Counted from the first letter of the stretch, positions 37,901-51,082 are shown. The stretch is 64,000 nucleotides of DNA from Coriaria nepalensis (GCA_027186245.1 CP114481.1:30163501-30227500); one strand, 5' to 3'. The notes: generated from the letters alone by a model not told the origin. Numbers and translations: made by a program.

Positions 37901-40900
37901 AACTTATTTCAAAGCAAGTCGAACGAATTCTATTTTTGCACTACAAACACAAGTTTTGTGCATAACTTGCAAATGATCAATGCAAGGAAAGTGTGCATTC
38001 GTTTAACCTAAAAATCATTTCAAAGAGTCATTTCAAGTCAATATCTTATTTCAAAGTAATTCGAACGAGCACTATTTTTGCACTACAAATGCAAGTTTTG
38101 TGCATAACTTGCACATGATCAATGCAAGGAAACTGTGCATTCGTTTAACCTTAAAATCATTTCAATGAGTCATTTCAAGTCAATAACTTATTTCAAAGCA
38201 AGTCGAACGAATTCAATTTTTTCACTACAAACAGAAGTTTTGTGCACAACTTGCAAATGATCAATGCAAGGAAAGTGTGCATTCGTTTAACCTTAAAATC
38301 ATTTCAATGAGTCATTTCAAGTCAATATCTTATTTCAAAGTAATTCGAACGAGCACTATTTTTGCACTACAAATGCAAGTTTTGTGCATAACTTGCACAT
38401 GATCAATGCAAGGAAACTGTGCATTCGTTTAACCTTAAAATCATTTCAATGTGTCATTTCAAGTTAATAACTTATTTCAAAGCAAGTCGAACGAATTCTA
38501 TTTTTGCACTACAAACAGAAGTTTCGTGCATAACTTGCAAATGATCAATGCAAGAAAAGTGTGCATTCGTTTTACCTTTAAATCATTTCAATGAGTCATT
38601 TCAAGTCAATAACTTATTTCAAAGCAAGTCGAACGAATTCAATTTTTGCACTACAAACACAAGTTTTTTGCATAACTTACAAATGATCATTGCAAGGAAA
38701 GTGTGCATTCGTTTAACCTTAAAATCATTTCACTGAGTCATTTCAAGTCAATAACTTATTTCAAAGCAAGTCGAACGAATTCTATTTTTGCCCTACAAAC
38801 AGAAGTTTTTTGCATAACTTGCAAATGATCAATGCAAGGAAAGTGTGCATTCGTTTTACCTTTAAATCATTTCAATGAGTCATTTCAAGTCAATATCTTG
38901 TTTCAAAGTAATTCGAACGAGCACTATTTTTGCACTACAAATGCAAGTTTTGTGCATAACTTGCACATGATCAATGCAAGGAAACTGTGCATTCGTTTAA
39001 CCTTAAAATCATTTCAATGTGTCATTTCAAGTTAATAACTTATTTCAAAGCAAGTCGAACGAATTCTATTTTTGCACTACAAACAGAAGTTTTTTGCATA
39101 ACTTGCAAATGATCAATGCAAGGAAAGTGTGCATTCGTTTTACCTTTAAATCATTTCAATGAGTCATTTCAAGTCAATAACTTATTTCAAAGCAAGTCGA
39201 ACGAATTCAATTTTTGCACTACAAACACAAGTTTTTTGCATAACTTACAAATGATCATTGCAAGGAAAGTGTGCATTCGTTTAACCTTAAAATCATTTCA
39301 ATGAGTCATTTCAAGTCAATAACTTATTTCAAAGCAAGTCGAACGAATTCTATTTTTGCCCTACAAACAGAAGTTTTTTGCATAACTTGCAAATGATCAA
39401 TGCAATGAAAGTGTGCATTCGTTTTACCTTTAAATCATTTCAATGAGTCATTTCAAGTCAATATCTTATTTCAAAGTAATTCGAACGAGCACTATTTTCG
39501 CACTACAAATGCAAGTTTTGTGCATAACTTGCACATGATCAATGCAAGGAAACTGTGCATTCGTTTCACCTTAAAATCATTTCAATGTGTCATTTCAAGT
39601 TGATAACTTATTTCAAAGCAAGTCGAACGAATTCTATTTTTGCACTACAAACAGAAGTTTTGTGCATAACTTGCAAATGATCAATGCAAGAAAAGTGTGC
39701 ATTCGTTTTACCTTTAAATCATTTCAATGAGTCATTTCAAGTCAATAACTTATTTCAAAGCAAGTCGAACGAATTCAATTTTTGCACTACAAACACAAGT
39801 TTTTTGCATAACTTACAAATGATCATTGCAAGGAAAGTGTGCATTCGTTTAACCTTAAAATCATTTCAATGAGTCATTCAAGTCAATAACTTATTTCAAA
39901 GCAAGTCGAACGAATTCTATTTTTGCCCTACAAACAGAAGTTTTTTGCATAACTTACAAATGATCAATGCAAGGAAAGTGTGCATTCGTTTAACTTAAAA
40001 TCATTTCAATGAGTCATTTCAAGTCAATAACTTATTTCAAAGCAAGTCGAACGAATTCTATTTTTGCCCTACAAACAGAAGTTTTTTGCATAACTTGCAA
40101 ATGATCAATGCAAGGAAAGTGTGCATTCGTTTTACCTTTAAATCATTTCAATGAGTCATTTCAAGTCAATATCTTATTTCAAAGTAATTCGAACGAGCAC
40201 TATTTTTGCACTACAAATGCAAGTTTTGTGCATAACTTGCACATGATCAATGCAAGGAAACTGTGCATTCGTTTAACCTTAAAATCATTTCAATGTGTCA
40301 TTTCAAGTCAATAACTTATTTCAAAGCAAGTCGAACGAATTCTATTTTTGCCCTACAAACAGAAGTTTTTTGCATAACTTGCAAATGATCAATGCAAGGA
40401 AAGTGTGCATTCATTTTACCTTTAAATCATTTCAATGAGTCATTTCAAGTCAATATCTTGTTTCAAAGTAATTCGAACGAGCACTATTTTTGCACTACAA
40501 ATGCAAGTTTTGTGCATAACTTGCACATGATCAATGCAAGGAAACTGTGCATTCGTTTAACCTTAAAATCATTTCAATGTGTCATTTCAAGTTAATAACT
40601 TATTTCAAAGCAAGTCGAACGAATTCTATTTTTGCACTACAAACAGAAGTTTTTTGCATAACTTGCAAATGATCAATGCAAGGAAAGTGTGCATTCGTTT
40701 TACCTTTAAATCATTTCAATGAGTCATTTCAAGTCAATAACTTATTTCAAAGCAAGTCGAACGAATTCAATTTTTGCACTACAAACACAAGTTTTTTGCA
40801 TAACTTACAAATGATCATTGCAAGGAAAGTGTGCATTCGTTTAACCTTAAAATCATTTCAATGAGTCATTTCAAGTCAATAACTTATTTCAAAGCAAGTC

Positions 40901-41754
40901 GAACGAATTCTATTTTTGCCCTACAAACAGAAGTTTTTTGCATAACTTGCAAATGATCAATGCAATGAAAGTGTGCATTCGTTTTACCTTTAAATCATTT
41001 CAATGAGTCATTTCAAGTCAATATCTTATTTCAAAGTAATTCGAACGAGCACTATTTTCGCACTACAAATGCAAGTTTTGTGCATAACTTGCACATGATC
41101 AATGCAAGGAAACTGTGCATTCGTTTAACCTTAAAATCATTTCAATGTGTCAATTCAAGTCAATATCTTATTTCAAAGTAATTCGAACGAGCACTATTTT
41201 TGCACTACAAATGCAAGTTTTGTGCATAACTTGCACATGATCAATGCAAGGAAACTGTGCATTCGTTTAACCTTAAAATCATTTCAATGTGTCATTTCAA
41301 GTTAATAACTTATTTCAAAGCAAGTCGAACGAATTCTATTTTTGCACTACAAACAGAAGTTTTGTGCATAACTTGCAAATGATCAATGCAAGAAAAGTGT
41401 GCATTCGTTTTACCTTTAAATCATTTCAATGAGTCATTTCAAGTCAATAACTTATTTCAAAGCAAGTCGAACGAATTCAATTTTTGCACTACAAACACAA
41501 GTTTTTTGCATAACTTACAAATGATCATTGCAAGGAAAGTGTGCATTCGTTTAACCTTAAAATCATTTCAATGAGTCATTTCAAGTCAATAACTTATTTC
41601 AAAGCAAGTCGAACGAATTCTATTTTTGCCCTACAAACAGAAGTTTTTTGCATAACTTGCAAATGATCAATGCAAGGAAAGTGTGCATTCGTTTTACCTT
41701 TAAATCATTTCAATGAGTCATTTCAAGTCAATATCTTATTTCAAAGTAATTCGA
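37901..41754. repeat. Sub-array built from D-B-A/C-G tetramers, with 1,560 and 1,702 bp offset copies
   Basis: Class D, class B, a CAGAAG unit and a class G unit alternate with 568 bp (4-mer) spacing. At larger scale about 38,737-39,590 matches 40,297-41,150 at offset 1,560 (11 x 142 minus 2), and about 39,600-39,880 matches 41,302-41,582 at offset 1,702. The two missing bases come from GAGTCATTCAAG near 39,877 and TTTAACTTAAAATC near 39,990. Distinctive variants include TATCTTGTTTC, AAGTTAATAAC and ATGCAATGAAAG. Confidence 0.85.
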
Positions 41755-41756
41755 AC
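41615..41756 (+). repeat. Representative class D monomer (GCCCTAC with GTTTTACC)
   Basis: Class D carries TTTTGCCCTAC and CAAACAGAAG like class C, but keeps AACTTGCAAATG, and reads CGTTTTACCTTTAAATC downstream. Its dyad is therefore shortened to the AAGTT/AACTT core. It is abundant at 9.8-20.4 kb and again at 34.6-45.7 kb, and rare or absent in the first 9 kb and in the last 10 kb. In the second region it is often directly followed by a class B unit, as here. Confidence 0.92.
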
Positions 41757-44700
41757 GAGCACTATTTTTGCACTACAAATGCAAGTTTTGTGCATAACTT
41801 GCACATGATCAATGCAAGGAAACTGTGCATTCGTTTAACCTTAAAATCATTTCAATGTGTCATTTCAAGTCAATAACTTATTTCAAACCAAGTCGAACGA
41901 ATTCTATTTTTTCACTACAAACAGAAGTTTTGTGCACAACTTGCAAATGATCAATGCATGGAAAGTGTGCATTCGTTTAACCTTAAAATCATTTCAATGA
42001 GTTATTTCAAGTCAATATCTTATTTCAAAGTAATTCGAACGAGCACTATTTTTGCACTACAAATGCAAGTTTTGGGCATAACTTGCACATGATCAATGCA
42101 AGGAAACTGTGCATTCGTTTAACCTTAAAATCATTTCAATTTGTCATTTCAAGACAATAACTTATTTCAAAGCAAGTCGAACGAATTCTATTTTTGCACT
42201 ACAAACACAAGTTTTGTGCATAACTTGCAAGTGATCAATGCAAGGAAAGTGTGCATTCGTTTAACCTTAAAATCATTTCAATGAGTCATTTCAAGTTAAT
42301 AACTTATTTCAAAGCAAGTCGAACGAATTCTATTTTTGCACTACAAACACAAGTTTTGTGCATCACTTCCACATGATCAATGCAAGGAAACTGTGCATTC
42401 GTTTAACCTTAAAATCAATTCAATGTGTCAATTCAAGTCAATAACTTTTTTCAAAGCAAGTCGAACGAATTCTATTTTTGCACTACAAACACAAGTTTTG
42501 TGCATAACTTGCAAATGATCAATGCAAGGAAAGTGTGCATTCGTTTAACCTTAAAATCATTTCAATGAGTCATTTCAAGTCAATATCTTATTTCAAAGCA
42601 AGTCGAACGAATTCTATTTTTGCACTACAAACACAAGTTTTGTGCATAACTTGCAAGTGATCAATGCAAGGAAAGTGTGCATTCGTTTAACCTTAAAATC
42701 ATTTCAATGAGTCATTTCAAGTCAATAACTTATTTCAAAGCAAGTCGAACGAATTCTATTTTTGCCGTATAAACAGAAGTTTTTTGCATAACTTGCAAAT
42801 GATCAATGCAAGGAAAGTGTGCATTCGTTTAACCTTAAAATCATTTCAATGAGTCATTTCAAGTCAATAACTTATTTCAAAGTAAGTCGAACAAATTCTA
42901 TTTTTGCACTACAAACAGAAGTTTTGTGCATAACTTGCAAATGATCAATGCAAGGAAAGTGTGCATTCGTTTAACCTTTAAATCATTTCAATGTGTCATT
43001 TCAAGTCAATAACTTATTTCAAAGCAAGTCGAACGAATTCAATTTTTGCACTACAAACACAAGTTTTGTGCATAACTTGCAAATGATCAATGCAAGGAAA
43101 GTGTGCATTCGTTTAACCTAAAAATCATTTCAAAGAGTCATTTCAAGTCAATATCTTATTTCAAAGTAATTCGAACGAGCACTATTTTCGCACTACAAAT
43201 GCAAGTTTTGTGCATAACTTGCACATGATCAATGCAAGGAAACTGTGCATTCGTTTAACCTTAAAATCATTTCAATGTGTCATTTCAAGTCAATAACTTA
43301 TTTCAAAGCAAGTCGAACGAATTCTATTTTTTCACTACAAACAGAAGTTTTGTGCACAACTTGCAAATGATCAATGCAAGGAAAGTGTGCATTCGTTTAA
43401 CCTTAAAATCATTTCAATGAGTCATTTCAAGTCAATATCTTATTTCAAAGTAATTCGAACGAGCACTATTTTTGCACTACAAATGCAAGTTTTCGGCATA
43501 ACTTGCAAATGATCAATGCAAGGAAAGTGTGCATTCGTTTTACCTTTAAATCATTTCAATGAGTCATTTCAAGTCAATAACTTTTTTCAAAGCAAGTCGA
43601 ACGAATTCTATTTTTGCACCACAAACAGAAGTTTTGTGCATAACTTCCAAATGATCAATGCAAGGAAAGTGAGCATTCGTTTAACCTTAAAATCATTTCG
43701 ACGAGTCATTTCAAGTCAATAACTTATTTCAAAGCAAGTCGAACGAATTCTATTTTTGCACTACAAACAGAAGTTTTGTGCACAACTTGCAAATGATCAA
43801 TGCAAGGAAAGTGTGCATTCGTTTAACCTTAAAATCATTTCAATGAGTCATTTCAAGTCAATAACTTATTTCAAAGCAAGTCGAACGAATTCAATTTTTG
43901 CACTACAAACAGAAGTTTTTTGCATAACTTCCAAATGATCAATGCAAGGAAAGTGTGCATTCGTTTAAACTTTAAATCATTTCAATGAGTCATTTTAAGT
44001 CAATAACTTATTTCAAAGCAAGTCGAACGAATTCAATTTTTGCACTACAAACACAAGTTTTGTGCATAACTTGCAAATGATCAATGCAAGGAAAGTGTGC
44101 ATTCGTTTAACCTTAAAATCATTTCAATGAGTCATTTCAAGTCAATAACTTATTTCAAAGTGATTCGAACGAGCACTATTTTTGCACTACAAATGCAAGT
44201 TTTCTGCATAACTTGCACATGATCAATGCCAGGAAACTGTGCATTCGTTTAACCTTAAAATCATTTCAATGTGTCATTTCAAGTCAATAACTTATTTCAA
44301 AGCAAGTCGAACGAATTCTATTTTTGCACTACAAACACAAGTTTTGTGCATAACTTGCAAGTGATCAATGCAAGGAAAGTGTGCATTCGTTTAACCTTAA
44401 AATCATTTCAATGAGTCATTTCAAGTCAATAACTTATTTCAAAGCAAGTCGAACGAATTCAATTTTTGCCCTACAAACAGAAGTTTTTTGCATAACTTGC
44501 AAATGATCAATGCAAGGAAAGTGTACATTCGTTTTACCTTTAAATCATTTCGATGAGTCATTTCTAGTCAATAACTTATTTCAAAGCAAGTCGAACGAAT
44601 TCTATTTTTGCACTACAAACAGAAGTTTTGTGCATAACTTGCAACTGATCAATGCAAGGAAAGTGTGCATTCGTTTAACTTAAAATCATTTCAATGAGTC

Positions 44701-44975
44701 ATTTCAAGTCAATAACTTATTTCGAAGTAATTCGAACGAGCACTATTTTTGCACTACAAATGCAAGTTTTCTGCATAACTTGCAAATGATCAATGCAAGG
44801 AAAGTGTGCATTCGTTTAACCTTAAAATCATTTCAATGAGTCATTTCAAGTCAATAACTTATTACTAAGCAAGTCGAACGAATTCAATTTTTGCACTACA
44901 AACACAAGTTTTGTGCATAACTTGCAAATGATCAATGCAAGGAATGTGTGCATTCGTTTAACCTTAAAATCATTT
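41755..44975. repeat. Segmental duplication, left copy (4,117 bp offset)
   Basis: This 3.2 kb stretch is repeated almost base for base at 45,872-49,092. Shared rare variants include class E near 41.9 and 43.3 kb, AGTTTTGGGCAT, ATTTGTCATTTCAAGACA, CATCACTTCCACATG, AACTTTTTTC, GCCGTATAAAC, TTTTCGGCATAAC, GTGAGCATTCG, AAAGTGATTCG, ATGCCAGG, TTTCTAGTC and TTATTACTAAGC. The offset is 29 x 142 minus 1. Only a handful of point differences separate the copies. Confidence 0.93.
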
Positions 44976-45871
44976 CGACGAGTCATTTCAAGTCAATATC
45001 TTATTTCAAAGTAATTCGAACGAGCACTATTTTTGCACTACAAATGCAAGTTTTGTGCATAACTTGCACATGATCAATGCAAGGAAACTGTGCATTCGTT
45101 TAACCTTAAAATCATTTCAATGTGTCATTTCAGAGATAATAACTTATTTCAAAGCAAGTCGAACGAATTCTATTTTTGCACTACAAACACAAGTTTTGTG
45201 CATAACTTGCAAGTGATCAATGCAAGGAAAGTGTGCATTCGTTTAACCTTAAAATCATTTCAATGAGTCATTTCAAGTTAATAACTTATTTCAAAGCAAG
45301 TCGAACGAATTCTATTTTTGCACTACAAACACAAGTTTTGTGCATAACTTGCAAATGATCAATGCAAGGAAAGTGTGCATTCGTTTTACCTTTAAATCAT
45401 TTCAATGAGTCATTTCAAGTCAATAACTTATTTCAAAGCAAGTCGAACGAATTCAATTTTTGTACTACAAACACAAGTTTTTTGCATAACTTACAAATGA
45501 TCAATGCAAGGAAAGTGTGCATTCGTTTAACTTAAAATCATTTCAATGAGTCATTTCAAGTCAATAACTTATTTCAAAGCAAGTCGAACGAATTCTATTT
45601 TTGCCCTACAAACAGAAGTTTTTTGCATAACTTGCAAATGATCAATGCAAGGAAAGTGTGCATTCGTTTTACCTTTAAATCATTTCAATGAGTCATTTCA
45701 AGTCAATATCTTATTTCAAAGTAATTCGAACGAGCACTATTTTTGCACTACAAATGCAAGTTTTGTGCATAACTTGCACATGATCAATGCAAGGAAACTG
45801 TGCATTCGTTTAACCTTAAAATCATTTCAATGTGTCATTTCAAGTCAATAACTTATTTCAAAGCAAGTCGA
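44976..45871. repeat. Spacer between the two 3.2 kb copies
   Basis: About six satellite monomers. Units at 45.55-45.87 kb resemble 41.57-41.90 kb at offset 3,975 (class D then B). One unit near 45,131 has the irregular segment CAGAGATAATAACTT in place of CAAGTCAATAACTT, a small local rearrangement adding one base. The right edge is a hybrid junction, described separately. Confidence 0.85.
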
Positions 45872-48800
45872 ACGAGCACTATTTTTGCACTACAAATGCA
45901 AGTTTTGTGCATAACTTGCACATGATCAATGCAAGGAAACTGTGCATTCGTTTAACCTTAAAATCATTTCAATGTGTCATTTCAAGTCAATAACTTATTT
46001 CAAAGCAAGTCGAACGAATTCTATTTTTTCACTACAAACAGAAGTTTTGTGCACAACTTGCAAATGATCAATGCATGGAAAGTGTGCATTCGTTTAACCT
46101 TAAAATCATTTCAATGAGTCATTTCAAGTCAATATCTTATTTCAAAGTAATTCGAACGAGCACTATTTTTGCACTACAAATGCAAGTTTTGGGCATAACT
46201 TGCACATGATCAATGCAAGGAAACTGTGCATTCGTTTAACCTTAAAATCATTTCAATTTGTCATTTCAAGACAATAACTTATTTCAAAGCAAGTCGAACG
46301 AATTCTATTTTTGCACTACAAACACAAGTTTTGTGCATAACTTGCAAGTGATCAATGCAAGGAAAGTGTGCATTCGTTTAACCTTAAAATCATTTCAATG
46401 AGTCATTTCAAGTTAATAACTTATTTCAAAGCAAGTCGAACGAATTCTATTTTTGCACTACAAACACAAGTTTTGTGCATCACTTCCACATGATCAATGC
46501 AAGGAAACTGTGCATTCGTTTAACCTTAAAATCAATTCAATGTGTCAATTCAAGTCAATAACTTTTTTCAAAGCAAGTCGAACGAATTCTATTTTTGCAC
46601 TACAAACACAAGTTTTGTGCAAAACTTGCAAATGATCAATGCAAGGAAAGTGTGCATTCGTTTAACCTTAAAATCATTTCAATGAGTCATTTCAAGTCAA
46701 TATCTTATTTCAAAGCAAGTCGAACGAATTCTATTTTTGCACTACAAACACAAGTTTTGTGCATAACTTGCAAGTGATCAATGCAAGGAAAGTGTGCATT
46801 CGTTTAACCTTAAAATCATTTCAATGAGTCATTTCAAGTCAATAACTTATTTCAAAGCAAGTCGAACGAATTCTATTTTTGCCGTATAAACAGAAGTTTT
46901 TTGCATAACTTGCAAATGATCAATGCAAGGAAAGTGTGCATTCGTTTAACCTTAAAATCATTTCAATGAGTCATTTCAAGTCAATAACTTATTTCAAAGT
47001 AAGTCGAACAAATTCTATTTTTGCACTACAAACAGAAGTTTTGTGCATAACTTGCAAATGATCAACGCAAGGAAAGTGTGCATTCGTTTAACCTTAAAAT
47101 CATTTGAATGTGTCATTTCAAGTCAATAACTTATTTCAAAGCAAGTCGAACGAATTCAATTTTTGCACTACAAACACAAGTTTTGTGCATAACTTGCAAA
47201 TGATCAATGCAAGGAAAGTGTGCATTCGTTTAACCTAAAAATCATTTCAAAGAGTCATTTCAAGTCAATATCTTATTTCAAAGTAATTCGAACGAGCACT
47301 ATTTTCGCACTACAAATGCAAGTTTTGTGCATAACTTGCACATGATCAATGCAAGGAAACTGTGCATTCGTTTAACCTTAAAATCATTTCAATGTGTCAT
47401 TTCAAGTCAATAACTTATTTCAAAGCAAGTCGAACGAATTCTATTTTTTCACTACAAACAGAAGTTTTGTGCACAACTTGCAAATGATCAATGCAAGGAA
47501 AGTGTGCATTCGTTTAACCTTAAAATCATTTCAATGAGTCATTTCAAGTCAATATCTTATTTCAAAGTAATTCGAACGAGCACTATTTTTGCACTACAAA
47601 TGCAAGTTTTCGGCATAACTTGCAAATGATCAATGCAAGGAAAGTGTGCATTCGTTTTACCTTTAAATCATTTCAATGAGTCATTTCAAGTCAATAACTT
47701 TTTTCAAAGCAAGTCGAACGAATTCTATTTTTGCACCACAAACAGAAGTTTTGTGCATAACTTCCAAATGATCAATGCAAGGAAAGTGAGCATTCGTTTA
47801 ACCTTAAAATCATTTCGACGAGTCATTTCAAGTCAATAACTTATTTCAAAGCAAGTCGAACGAATTCAATTTTTGCACTACAAACAGAAGTTTTGTGCAC
47901 AACTTGCAAATGATCAATGCAAGGAAAGTGTGCATTCGTTTAACCTTAAAATCATTTCAATGAGTCATTTCAAGTCAATAACTTATTTCAAAGCAAGTCG
48001 AACGAATTCAATTTTTGCACTACAAACAGAAGTTTTTTGCATAACTTCCAAATGATCAATGCAAGGAAAGTGTGCATTCGTTTAACCTTTAAATCATTTC
48101 AATGAGTCATTTTAAGTCAATAACTTATTTCAAAGCAAGTCGAACGAATTCAATTTTTGCACTACAAACACAAGTTTTGTGCATAACTTGCAAATGATCA
48201 ATGCAAGGAAAGTGTGCATTCGTTTAACCTTAAAATCATTTCAATGAGTCATTTCAAGTCAATAACTTATTTCAAAGTGATTCGAACGAGCACTATTTTT
48301 GCACTACAAATGCAAGTTTTCTGCATAACTTGCACATGATCAATGCCAGGAAACTGTGCATTCGTTTAACCTTAAAATCATTTCAATGTGTCATTTCAAG
48401 TCAATAACTTATTTCAAAGCAAGTCGAACGAATTCTATTTTTGCACTACAAACACAAGTTTTGTGCATAACTTGCAAGTGATCAATGCAAGGAAAGTGTG
48501 CATTCGTTTAACCTTAAAATCATTTCAATGAGTCATTTCAAGTCAATAACTTATTTCAAAGCAAGTCGAACGAATTCTATTTTTGCCCTACAAATAGAAG
48601 TTTTTTGCATAACTTGCAAATGATCAATGCAAGGAAAGTGTACATTCGTTTTACCTTTAAATCATTTCGATGAGTCATTTCTAGTCAATAACTTATTTCA
48701 AAGCAAGTCGAACGAATTCTATTTTTGCACTACAAACAGAAGTTTTGTGCATAACTTGCAAATGATCAATGCAAGGAAAGTGTGCATTCGTTTAACTTAA

Positions 48801-49092
48801 AATCATTTCAATGAGTCATTTCAAGTCAATAACTTATTTCGAAGTAATTCGAACGAGCACTATTTTTGCACTACAAATGCAAGTTTTCTGCATAACTTGC
48901 AAATGATCAATGCAAGGAAAGTGTGCATTCGTTTAACCTTAAAATCATTTCAATGAGTCATTTCAAGTCAATAACTTATTACTAAGCAAGTCGAACGAAT
49001 TCAATTTTTGCACTACAAACACAAGTTTTGTGCATAACTTGCAAATGATCAATGCAAGGAATGTGTGCATTCGTTTAACCTTAAAATCATTT
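45872..49092. repeat. Segmental duplication, right copy (4,117 bp offset)
   Basis: Near-identical to 41,755-44,975. At the left end the copy starts inside a hybrid unit reading CAAAGCAAGTCGAACGAGCAC, where the other copy has CAAAGTAATTCGAACGAGCAC split as GTAATTCG and AACGAGCAC. At the right end similarity fades where one copy has CATTTCGACGAG and the other CATTTCAATGAG. A few private differences (ATCAACGC near 47,065, ATTTGAATGTG near 47,104, CAAATAGAAG near 48,594) arose after duplication. Confidence 0.93.
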
Positions 49093-49564
49093 CAATGAGT
49101 CATTTCAAGTCAATATCTTATTTCAAAGTAATTCGAACGAGCACTATTTTTGCACTACAAATGCAAGTTTTGTGCATAACTTGCAAGTGATCAATGCAAG
49201 GAAAGTGTGCATTCGTTTAACCTTAAAATCATTTCAATGAGTCATTTCAAGTCAATAACTTATTTCAAAGCAAGTCGAACAAATTCTATTTTTGCACTAC
49301 AAATAGAAGTTTTGTGCATAACTTGCAAATGATCAATGCAAGGAAAGTGTGCATTCGTTTAACCTTAAAATCATTTCAATTTGTCATTTCAAGACAATAA
49401 CTTATTTCAAAGCAAGTCGAACGAATTCTATTTTTGCACTACAAACACAAGTTTTGTGCATAACTTACGAGTGATCAATGCAAGGAAAGTGTGCATTCGT
49501 TTAACCTTAAAATCATTTCAATGAGTCATTTCAAGTCAATAACTTATTTCAAAGCAAGTCGAAC

Positions 49565-49706
49565 GAATTCTATTTTTGCACTACAAACAGAAGTTTTTTG
49601 CATAACTTCCAAATGATCAATGCAAGGAAAGTGTGCATTCGTTTAACCTTTAAATCATTTCAATGAGTCATTTCAAGTCAATAACTTATTTCAAAGCAAG
49701 TCGAAC
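49565..49706 (+). repeat. Representative class C monomer (ACAGAAG with ACTTCC)
   Basis: Class C has CAAACAGAAG followed by TTTTTTGCAT, then AACTTCCAAATG, and later AACCTTTAAATC in place of AACCTTAAAATC. The C-to-G change in GAAGTT and the G-to-C change in AACTTC sit in opposite arms of the central dyad and restore pairing. The class is scattered over most of the window, for example near 0.3, 3.2, 10.5, 16.6, 24.4, 31.8, 35.1, 49.6, 52.1 and 62.4 kb, usually one unit after a class A unit with GCAAGTG. Confidence 0.93.
49590..49609. other. Central dyad in class C: compensated 6 bp arms
   Basis: GAAGTT and AACTTC are perfect reverse complements around the 8-base loop TTTTGCAT. Class A has CAAGTT and AACTTG at the same sites (for example 30,566-30,585). 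Both members of the outer pair are changed and pairing is kept, with the loop length unchanged. Confidence 0.8.
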
Positions 49707-50530
49707 GAATTCTATTTTTGCACTACAAACACAAGTTTTGTGCATAACTTGCAAATGATCAATGCAAGGAAAGTGTGCATTCGTTTAACCTATAAATCAT
49801 TTCAAAGAGTCATTTCAAGTCAATATCTTATTTCAAAGTAATTCGAACGAGCACTATTTTTGCACTACAAATGCAAGTTTTGTGCATAACTTGCACATGA
49901 TCAATGCAAGGAAACTGTGCATTCGTTTAACCTTAAAATCATTTCAATTTGTCATTTCAAGACAATAACTTATTTCAAAGCAAGTCGAACGAATTCTATT
50001 TTTGCACTACAAACACAAGTTTTGTGTATAACTTACGAGTGATCAATGCAAGGAAAGTGTGCATTCGTTTAACCTTAAAATCATTTCAATGAGTCATTTC
50101 AAGTCAATAACTTATTTCAAAGCAAGTCGAACGAATTCTATTTTTGCACTACAAACAGAAGTTTTTTGCATAACTTCCAAATGATCAATGCAAGGAAAGT
50201 GTGCATTCGTTTAACCTTTAAATCATTTCAATGAGTCATTTCAAGTCAATAACTTATTTCAAAGCAAGTCGAACGAATTCAATTTTTGCACTACAAACAC
50301 AAGTTTTGTGCATAACTTGCAAATGATCAATGCAAGGAAAGTGTGCATTCGTTTAACCTTAAAATCATTTCAATGAGTCATTTCAAGTCAATAACTTATT
50401 TCAAAGTAATTCGAACGAGCACTATTTTTGCACTACAAATGCATGTTTTCTGCATAACTTGCACATGATCAATGTAAGGAAACTGTGCATTCGTTTAACC
50501 TTAAAATCATTTCAATTTGTCATTTCAAGA

Positions 50531-51082
50531 CAATAACTTATTTCAAAGCAAGTCGAACGAATTCTATTTTTGCACTACAAACACAAGTTTTGTGCATAAC
50601 TTACGAGTGATCAATGCAAGGAACGTGTGCATTCGTTTAACCTTAAAATCATTTCAATGAGTCATTCCAAGTCAATAACTTATTTCAAAGCAAGTCGAAC
50701 GAATTCTATTTTTTCACTACAAACAGAAGTTTTGTGCACAACTTGCAAATGATCAATGCATGGAAAGTGTGCATTCGTTTAACCTTAAAATCATTTCAAT
50801 GAGTCATTTCAAGTCAATAACTTATTTCAAAGCAAGTCGAACGAATTCTATTTTTGCACTACAAACACAAGTTTTGTGCATAACTTACGAGTGATCAATG
50901 CAAGGAACGTGTGCATTCGTTTAACCTTAAAATCATTTCAATGAGTCATTTCAATTCAATAACTTATTTCAAAGCAAGTCGAACGAATTCTATTTTTTCA
51001 CTACAAACAGAAGTTTTGTGCACAACTTGCAAATGATCAATGCATGGAAAGTGTGCATTCGTTTAACCTTAAAATCATTTCG
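50531..51082. repeat. 284 bp (2-mer) tandem duplication
   Basis: A class A unit with TTACGAGTG and ATGCAAGGAACGTG, followed by a class E unit, is repeated exactly 284 bp later. The rare AAGGAACGTG change occurs only in these two copies, so the duplication is very young. The copies differ in TCATTCCAAGTC versus TCATTTCAATTC. Confidence 0.9.
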
